From JAFAMS01 sp049520515 (GTDB lineage: Bacteria > Vulcanimicrobiota > Vulcanimicrobiia > Vulcanimicrobiales > Vulcanimicrobiaceae): a stretch of 64,000 nt of DNA. The notes under the pieces were generated by a model. That model worked only from the letters and a program-made list of their open reading frames with translations, had not been told where the DNA came from and made no database searches. A program made the translations under genes and the position numbers. The stretch covers positions 124,001-188,000 of the forward strand of contig JBEKPS010000004.1 of NCBI GenBank assembly GCA_049520515.1, written 5' to 3'. The stretch's first letter is position 1; each line of letters opens with the position of its first letter. Shown piece by piece: positions 58,427 to 64,000 of this stretch.

Positions 58427-60286
58427 TTAAGCCAAGGATCGATCTTCGCGAAGCGCCGTCGGTGTTGGCAATGGACCGTATCGATCCGTGATCATCTCGC
58501 CGTTCGCGACCAGAATCGTATTCTGCATTTGTTGACCAGCAGCAATCGAGAGAGCCACTTCTGCGGCTTCATGGACTGTGCAGATCCGCGGTGAGCGGGG
58601 TGCCAGCCAATAGAGCTCGTCACTATCAGGGATCCATTCCGAGGTTGACGTGATAACACAAGGGACGACGCGCGATACCTGCGCCGGCAACGCATTCGGT
58701 TTGGTAAATGCCCTTGCCGCTAAACGAAGTGCGAGATCGTCGACCTGGTTCAGGGCTTTGACGAGGTCACGCCAACGACGCATGAGGCGGCTCCGTGTCG
58801 GGACTTCGTCAGATGGCCGTCGGCATGCGGACTTACACTCGCACAACAGCAGTGTGTCCCCGATCCGAATTGCGACGTCGATGTCCGTCGAAAGGCTGCT
58901 GGAGAAAACGACAGGTTGATGGACTGCCCAGACCTCTGCGCCAGGCACCGAGGTCGAGACAATTTCCGCGACAGCGCGTTCGAAGGCGGTAGCGCGCTTT
59001 TTTGTGAGACGCGATCCCGTTGTTGCCAGGAAATCGAAGAGCATGTGAACGCCGCTGAAGGCGACACGGTAGTCCGCAATCACTTGACCGTTCGCAAGCG
59101 CGATAAACGGCCTCAGATCGAACATCGACCCCGGGATGATGGTCGTAGTTTTGTCGGCGGCTCGTGACAAGAACCCCAGTGCCCGAGACAGCTCTTCTCG
59201 CGAGATCGAGGCCCCAGCGGAATGCTGTTCGCGGAGTGCTCGTGTGATGAGCTCTTCTTCGGAGGTGACGAGAAAACCGACGCTCCGTAGCCGGTGCCCT
59301 GGTCGTAGCGAAGAGTGCTGTTCGCGTGCGATTTCGGCTGCAGCTCGCATGACCGACAGTGCTGCGTAGACGCCAAACCCAGCGCGAGCCTGGATATCGC
59401 GGTCGACAATCTTCAGCCACGCGAGATCGTCATCGACGCAGAACTCGTGTACGAGGAAGGTCGGTTTATAGGTTTCTCCGGCTTCGACGTATTGCCCATG
59501 ATAGAGCGCAGGGTCTTCGACGTACGTATGAGTGTCCGGTGACCAAGACAGATTGAACTCGTTCTTTCCGGCCATGACGACTGGCCATGTACCGTCACCA
59601 ACGCGCAACTCGCTCCGGCCGGATATTCCGGCGTGTTCAAAGACGTTCCCATAGACTCGCCGCCGTTCGGTATAAATCGCTGCGAGGTCGTTCGTACGCG
59701 GATCGAGCTTCGACTCCCAGTCATCGTCTCGAACATGCACTTCTCCGCCCATGGAAATTCGCCACATGTCAACCTGTGTGTCGGCGGCTAAGCCAGCAAT
59801 CTTGCACACGTCGAGCAGTGCGAGGACGTCGGTTTCCTCCGGTATGATCGCCCACAGCCCATCGGCGGTCCCAATGTCCCATGGAACATAGGAGCTGTAC
59901 TTTGCGATCGCGAGCTCCGTCATTCGCGTATGTCGAACGAAATCACCCGGACGGGAGAATGAGACCATCGAGTTGATGCGATATAGCTCCCGGAACATCG
60001 AGAGCCAAAATGGCACGGAATGTGTACGGAGTAGACTCTCGAGTTGCTCGAGGCAGCTGCCAGCAAGTTCTTGGAGCGCGACGAAGGCTTCTTTGCCGCG
60101 CGTTGTATCGCGGAGCTTCATTCCGGCTTTTCGTAGTCGCGCCTGATGAACATTGGTCGATATCTCATTCAGCGCTCCCGTCATCTTGAGGATGCTGAAG
60201 AGTGGAGCATCAAGAAAATCCACCGCCGAGCCGTCACTGAGACGAATCAGCTTACTTGGGTCAAGCGACTTTAAAAAGTCAATCAC
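58427..60286 (-). CDS. Large uncharacterised protein with C-terminal PD-(D/E)XK nuclease-like motif
   Basis: Protein of 619 residues from GTG 60286. The first ~420 residues are helical and unassigned. The C-terminal part carries a restriction-endonuclease-like pattern: Glu436 in a helix (RATAFERAVAEIV), Asp470 in STDIDVAIRIGD, and Glu483-Cys-Lys485 in TLLLCECKS. Together these are the E...D-Xn-ExK set of the PD-(D/E)XK fold. No helicase, methylase or signal peptide accompanies it. Such standalone proteins occur in defence or mobile regions, and its place in an AT-richer accessory segment fits that, but the role is inferred. Confidence 0.65.
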   Translation of the reverse strand: MIDFLKSLDPSKLIRLSDGSAVDFLDAPLFSILKMTGALNEISTNVHQARLRKAGMKLRDTTRGKEAFVALQELAGSCLEQLESLLRTHSVPFWLSMFRELYRINSMVSFSRPGDFVRHTRMTELAIAKYSSYVPWDIGTADGLWAIIPEETDVLALLDVCKIAGLAADTQVDMWRISMGGEVHVRDDDWESKLDPRTNDLAAIYTERRRVYGNVFEHAGISGRSELRVGDGTWPVVMAGKNEFNLSWSPDTHTYVEDPALYHGQYVEAGETYKPTFLVHEFCVDDDLAWLKIVDRDIQARAGFGVYAALSVMRAAAEIAREQHSSLRPGHRLRSVGFLVTSEEELITRALREQHSAGASISREELSRALGFLSRAADKTTTIIPGSMFDLRPFIALANGQVIADYRVAFSGVHMLFDFLATTGSRLTKKRATAFERAVAEIVSTSVPGAEVWAVHQPVVFSSSLSTDIDVAIRIGDTLLLCECKSACRRPSDEVPTRSRLMRRWRDLVKALNQVDDLALRLAARAFTKPNALPAQVSRVVPCVITSTSEWIPDSDELYWLAPRSPRICTVHEAAEVALSIAAGQQMQNTILVANGEMITDRYGPLPTPTALREDRSLA

Positions 60287-60655
60287 GGTTTGTGCGACCG
60301 GCCCTGTTCGCGTTGCCTCGAATCAGCTTCGTGTGCCTGAAGGGCTTATTGCGCCCCAACCGCTGGGTTTGTCGAGTCGTTGCGCGCGTACTTCCCACTG
60401 TTTGCGCCGCGCGCGCGTTCGCGCTTCCTTTTAACCACGCCCTGTTCACGTCGAGGAGGAGAGGAACGGTCCAAGAGTCGATGGCACCCGCGACGCAATC
60501 CGCGACCATTGAGCCTGGCGAACGAGACGCGGAGCCATTTCGTAAGCCTCACGCCGGGCGTTAAATCCGCTATTGCTGGATGCTTCTGCGCGGATGACGT
60601 GTAGCGTGCAGCGGGTCGGAGGTTCAATCGTGTAGCTCCCGAGTTGTTCGGTTCG
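60287..60655. other. Intergenic stretch without a supported gene
   Basis: About 370 bases between two minus-strand genes. Several overlapping short frames exist on both strands but none has a plausible start site or recognisable protein. It presumably holds the promoter of the nuclease-like gene; no clear -35/-10 pair was identified. Confidence 0.5.
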
Positions 60656-61174
60656 CTAGTAAGACTGGCCGCGCGACCACGTTGTCGGAGACCCCATTCC
60701 TCGGTCACCCCTTACCCATGGCCGAGGTGGATTCGAGCAGTCCGGCAATGCGCCTAGTCCGTCCGTCGGACTCCAGCCCTCGTTACATGATTGTGCCGTA
60801 AGAACTTGATACCCGGGCGCCCCCGCCCAGCATGGTCCTTTCATCGCATTGAAGACGATGAATTCCGAGTGCACGCTAGCAAATCGAAGGTGCAGTGAAG
60901 GGACGAAGTGTTGGATGATCCGCAGCATCCGCAACTGATCTACAGGCAACGCTGGCACTCCCCGTTTCCCGGCGTCATTGGCGGAGTAGGTCATAGGACC
61001 ATATCGCTGTCCGTTAATGAGACACGCAATTCCACCATGCTCCGCTCGCTCGGTCACGACGCGCGCGCCGGAGGGCGGCAGCGCGCTGTACTGCGCAGCG
61101 CACGGAATGGCCCACGCACTAGCGATGCTCGTTGCGAGCGTTATCGCCCTCAGCTTCCTGTGCATTCGCGGCAT
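60656..61174 (-). CDS. Small secreted protein, function unknown
   Basis: Protein of 172 residues with a signal peptide (KLRAITLATSIASAWAIPCAAQ) and a mature region with five or so Cys and aromatic residues (GGIACLINGQRYGPMTYSAND, VFNAMKGPCWAGAPGYQVL, TAQSCNEGW). Its ATG lies one base after the TAA of the upstream lipoprotein gene (TAAGATG), so it is almost certainly translated from the same message. No family recognised. Confidence 0.55.
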   Translation of the reverse strand: MPRMHRKLRAITLATSIASAWAIPCAAQYSALPPSGARVVTERAEHGGIACLINGQRYGPMTYSANDAGKRGVPALPVDQLRMLRIIQHFVPSLHLRFASVHSEFIVFNAMKGPCWAGAPGYQVLTAQSCNEGWSPTDGLGALPDCSNPPRPWVRGDRGMGSPTTWSRGQSY

Positions 61175-61175
61175 C

Positions 61176-62915
61176 TTACGGCAGATTCGGATCGTTGTAT
61201 AGAACCTTTGGTTCTCCCGGAGACCAATTCGTTGTCACTGGGGTGCAATAGTTGTTTCCCTTGGTGATAGTCTCCACGGAGACGCCAACCTGACTGCCGC
61301 TCGAGTTATAGGTAACATAGACCATTGTTGTGGTGTACGGCTCCTGATACTGCACCGGAAGACCATGGACGATATGGATGCTCGTGCAATATGCGGTTCC
61401 GGTATTCTCGGTGTTGATCGCACAATAGCCGTTGGAATCGATTGTGCATGGAGGCGGCGGCAACGGCTCACTGAACGTTCCCTCCGGATTTCTTGCCGCG
61501 TTGTCGTAGCCATAATATCCACCCGCGTCTATGCCATCGAATGACTCATAAGGACCGTACCCCGTGGGACCGACGTTTTGTTGCGAATAGGTTGAGTCGG
61601 GGTAGTATTGGGGGCCGCCTGCGTAGACCGTCGGATCATTACTTGTATCGAAATAGCAGACGCTCACGCCCGACACGCACTCAGATTCCCACGTACCGAA
61701 TGCAAGTTGAACCCAGTTTATTGCGTTGTAGCCGTTCGGGTCAATGCCGAAAAACGACTCATCTTCGCACCACTGCTGACAGCCCGCTCCAGACTGTCCT
61801 ATAGATGTAACCTTACTTACGGTGCAGTTTTTGCACGGCGTCGTCCAGCCTGCTGCGTTTGGAGTCATCTTATCCCAAAAGTCGGATGGAACAGTAAAAA
61901 ATAGCCAGACAGGATTCACCGGATAAACGACTTGGTCGCTGATCCAAACCGTTCGAGGATCCTGATTGCTTGGAAGTTGACCAAAGAGACTATAGCCGGC
62001 TTGCTGATTGTCGGTCAGGCCAGTAAAGACGGTCAGTATTTGTCCAGCCGTGTAGCGGTACGATTGGTTATTCAGCGAGAAATTAGTTGTCTGCTTCGTC
62101 GAATAATTGTAAACTTTACCATAGCCCGCGATTGATGTGTCGTTGTAGTAGGCGTATCCGCCTTCGAGTAGGCTGCCACTCTCGCCGGCTGTTTCGAAAT
62201 ACGCATAGCCATCGTCGAGCTGATTGCCGTTCTGATCCTCCGCCATGGAACTCGAATAGGGCTCAATGTAGAGGAACGCCCATCCCGTCGTGAATCCGCA
62301 TTTCGATACGTAGCGGACGTAGAGCCCATTTGCTGCCGATGGCGGATTCGGCGGACCGGAGCAAGGCGGCGAATAGTCCATCGCACGTCGAACGGCAGAA
62401 GGCGATCGCTGCTCGCTCGTCACGCTGCGCGAAACTCCTGAAGACGATCGCAAGAGCGACATAGTCGTGCCGGACGGCGCTCCTCCAACCGCGGGCGGCG
62501 ACGTCGAGCTTACGGGAGGGCCCGAAGAGGTCGTAACAACGACTGAGTTTACAAGAGTCGCATTGTTAGAGATGACGCGATTCCCATGTTGCGTATCAAT
62601 GAACGCGAAATCGCCGCGAAGGTTCATCGGCATCATCGCCATATATTGATGTGCAAGCGCGCGATCGGTTGCGCTCAAAGGCGCCGTGATGTACTTATCG
62701 AGGTCTGCGTCCGATAAGGCGAGTCCACGCGCTGATGCAAACAGGTTCGAGACCGTCGGCTGAAACTGTGGACCACTCTTTGGCGCTCGCGATGACGTCT
62801 GCGCATTTGAACCGCTCGGGACGCTTATTTGACCCGAGTGTCCGCAGCCTGTTAGGGTCAGGACACCGATAATAGTCATGAAAAGATACGATCGCTTCAA
62901 AAACGTCTTGACCAT
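61176..62915 (-). CDS. Large secreted lipoprotein, function unknown
   Basis: Lipoprotein of 579 residues: VKTFLKRSYLFMTIIGVLTLTGC ends in lipobox LTGC. A Ser-rich linker is followed by a helical part (LALSDADLDKYITAPLSATDRALAHQYMAMMP) and a long Tyr/Gly/Asn/Ser-rich region with many Cys. The repeated aromatic-Gly strands (DDGYAYFETAGESGSLLEGGYAYYNDTS) suggest an extracellular beta structure. Start ATG 62915 with GGAGG six bases upstream; the frame extends 28 codons further but without a better site. It forms a pair with the small secreted protein downstream. Possibly surface adhesion or binding; no motif proves it. Confidence 0.65.
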   Translation of the reverse strand: MVKTFLKRSYLFMTIIGVLTLTGCGHSGQISVPSGSNAQTSSRAPKSGPQFQPTVSNLFASARGLALSDADLDKYITAPLSATDRALAHQYMAMMPMNLRGDFAFIDTQHGNRVISNNATLVNSVVVTTSSGPPVSSTSPPAVGGAPSGTTMSLLRSSSGVSRSVTSEQRSPSAVRRAMDYSPPCSGPPNPPSAANGLYVRYVSKCGFTTGWAFLYIEPYSSSMAEDQNGNQLDDGYAYFETAGESGSLLEGGYAYYNDTSIAGYGKVYNYSTKQTTNFSLNNQSYRYTAGQILTVFTGLTDNQQAGYSLFGQLPSNQDPRTVWISDQVVYPVNPVWLFFTVPSDFWDKMTPNAAGWTTPCKNCTVSKVTSIGQSGAGCQQWCEDESFFGIDPNGYNAINWVQLAFGTWESECVSGVSVCYFDTSNDPTVYAGGPQYYPDSTYSQQNVGPTGYGPYESFDGIDAGGYYGYDNAARNPEGTFSEPLPPPPCTIDSNGYCAINTENTGTAYCTSIHIVHGLPVQYQEPYTTTMVYVTYNSSGSQVGVSVETITKGNNYCTPVTTNWSPGEPKVLYNDPNLP

Positions 62916-63781
62916 GTCGCCTCCGCTAGAGCGCTTCAATACCGAAGCCGCGCCTTTGGAACGAGCGTAATCGCTACATGTCCAGACAAATGCGCGCACC
63001 TGGGCTACGAACGATTAATATCGTAGCTGCGATCGATCATAAGATCCAATCGGACTTGGGGACGTCAGGAGTTCCTGACTAGCAGCCGCGCCTCTTCGTA
63101 ATTGCTGGCGGCCAAAAAGTGGTCAAGAATCTTAACCACGTTTTCAATCCGCGGAAGCGTTGCAGAAAATTGAAGTTGCGAATAAACCGGTCTGTCGACA
63201 ACAATCTAGCTACGACTGCGGCAGTAGGGATCTGCTCGCGACGTTTCCGATGTTAGTGTGCTGTACTTGAACGACGGTGTCGACAGAAAGTATGAATTAA
63301 CAAAAATATCATCGTTCGGCTGCAAGTTTGGAAGAGACAGCGATAGCAGGGAACGATCGTGCCTCGGTGTTGTTGTTGGCGCAGCCCGCATTAGATCGGA
63401 GCGCGAACAAAACTCTTCGCTGAACGGTACTGTCGACACATATTGTCCGGGCGCTGGACACCGGGCGGGCCCCCTTTTTTTGTGGTAAACGCAGTAGCAA
63501 ATGCGTTACGAACGATCGTTGGTGATTTTGCTAGCGCTTCATGTGAAGAAATGCCTTGCCATGTAAGGTGCACATCCAGTACACTGTGCGCCAAGCGCGC
63601 CCATTCGTCGTAATCGTCTCGGGTATTTCGGTTTTCCTCGACGCAGTAGTAGCCTAAACCGTCGAGGTCATAGGGCGTGTTTGTTGTCCGTTGGATCTGG
63701 TCCACAGTTCGACTTGTCTTAATGTAACTCAGAAGACGTGGCCGCGTGCCTGCGATAGGGCAATGAGATGAGGTGCTAGTA
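62916..63781. other. Low-density region without a confident gene
   Basis: About 870 bases with AT-rich patches and short overlapping frames on both strands. The best coding-like piece is the minus-strand fragment at 63065-63205. A minus-strand frame at 63391-63906 is open but lacks a start site or family features, and its upstream end conflicts with the plus-strand secreted-protein gene at 63782. Confidence 0.5.
63065..63205 (-). pseudogene. Possible 3' remnant of a gene
   Basis: Open stretch of 46 codons bounded upstream by a stop. The translation (VDRPVYSQLQFSATLPRIEN, VVKILDHFLAASNYEEARLLVR) has the hydrophobic pattern and helix periodicity of a real protein end, but there is no normal start codon upstream. 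An internal GTG (VVKILDH) would leave only 24 residues. Most simply a C-terminal fragment left after deletion or insertion. Confidence 0.3.
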
Positions 63782-64000
63782 GTGCGCTTGATTTTGACAA
63801 GTACGCTTGCGGTGACATTGGCGATGTTGCTGTTGAATCCAACGCCCGCAAGCGCTGGCGGGACCCCAAAGGGTGGATCTCCGGGTGGCAGCGGAGCTGG
63901 CGGCACATCGGCAAGCTCGAACCCCGCGAGTGGGCCTGCTGCTCCGCAGGCAACGCCATTATTAGCTGGCTATCGATCATTTTATATTGTCGCCGATGGT
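63782..64000 (+). CDS. Secreted protein, 3'-truncated by window edge
   Basis: Open frame from GTG 63782, with GAGG at 63770-63773, running past the window end. The first 73 codons encode a signal peptide (RLILTSTLAVTLAMLLLNPTPASA) followed by a Gly/Ser/Pro-rich low-complexity linker (GGSPGGSGAGGTSASSNP) and the start of a domain (ATPLLAGYRSFYIVADG). The good ribosome site and signal peptide favour it over the antisense frame. Function unknown. Confidence 0.55.
   Translation, partial: MRLILTSTLAVTLAMLLLNPTPASAGGTPKGGSPGGSGAGGTSASSNPASGPAAPQATPLLAGYRSFYIVADG

Noticed and set aside
60600..60680. GGTTCAATC-like T-loop considered as a tRNA
   Set aside because: No acceptor stem, D-arm or anticodon arm could be drawn around it. 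No tRNA was found anywhere in the window.
63391..63906. 171-codon minus-strand frame near the window end
   Set aside because: No start site, Pro-rich artificial-looking N-terminus antisense to a signal peptide, and no family resemblance. The inner part might still be a remnant.
1..64000. CRISPR arrays, rRNA genes, insertion sequences, phage genes
   Set aside because: No regularly spaced repeats, rRNA-like sequence, transposase, integrase or phage structural protein was recognised on either strand.

Overview
The window reads as one chromosomal stretch of a GC-rich, diderm, non-model bacterium. An outer membrane is implied by a TonB-dependent receptor and an AcrB-type RND pump. Several regulatory traits are Gram-positive-like: a Bacillus-type SOS box, and a lexA gene divergent from a yneA-like LysM gene. 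The combination would fit a deep-branching diderm lineage such as Candidatus Eremiobacterota (WPS-2). That assignment is inference from gene content, not proof. No rRNA, tRNA, CRISPR array or insertion sequence was recognised.

Layout. 1-5.8 kb: the end of sucD, then a TonB receptor/lipoprotein pair closed by a strong terminator. 5.8-7.5 kb: small proteins and an SOS module (lexA plus a LysM division-inhibitor-like gene, two SOS boxes). 7.5-15 kb: a co-directional, overlapping housekeeping run (PLP lyase, FHA, coaBC, coaX, dus, class-III aminotransferase, SRPBCC, polytopic membrane protein). 15-16.9 kb: a WYL regulator divergent from a VOC protein, with a dyad operator between them. 16.9-21 kb: a beta-propeller protein, an acyl-ACP-reductase-like enzyme with a conserved partner, and an amino acid permease. 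21-26.2 kb: greA-lysS-amidase-DUF5069-truA-rplM-rpsI. 26.3-38.5 kb: a contiguous flagellar-type type III export locus (flgB/flgC/fliE/fliF/fliH/fliI/SLT/rod/fliM/fliN/fliP/[metF]/fliQ/fliR/flhB/flhA). 38.4-43.5 kb: fur, secD, secF and a HIRAN helicase. 43.5-50.3 kb: a fumarase-superfamily lyase, a CaiB/BaiF CoA-transferase, an RND pump and an MBL hydrolase. 50.3-56.7 kb: a secreted protein and the urea transporter urtABCDE. 57.5-64 kb: a more AT-rich, sparsely coding accessory segment with a truncated clostripain-like gene, a PD-(D/E)XK protein, secreted proteins of unknown function and gene remnants.

The most notable system is the flagellar-type locus. It has every core export protein (FliP, FliQ, FliR, FlhB with NPTH, FlhA, FliI, FliH) and switch-like proteins. 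In this window it has no hook, filament, stator, P/L-ring or chemotaxis genes. Its FlgB, FlgC and rod proteins are shortened, its FliM lacks the CheY-binding N-terminus, and its FliF carries a FliG-middle-domain-like tail in place of a separate fliG. It may be a reduced, non-motile flagellar secretion machine, or a divergent flagellum whose remaining genes lie elsewhere. Other points of interest are the SOS module, an apparent AUU start codon for coaBC, the acyl-ACP-reductase homologue, a 175-bp antisense overlap of flhA and fur, a near-leaderless rplM promoter, and an uncharacterised nuclease-like protein in the right-hand accessory region.
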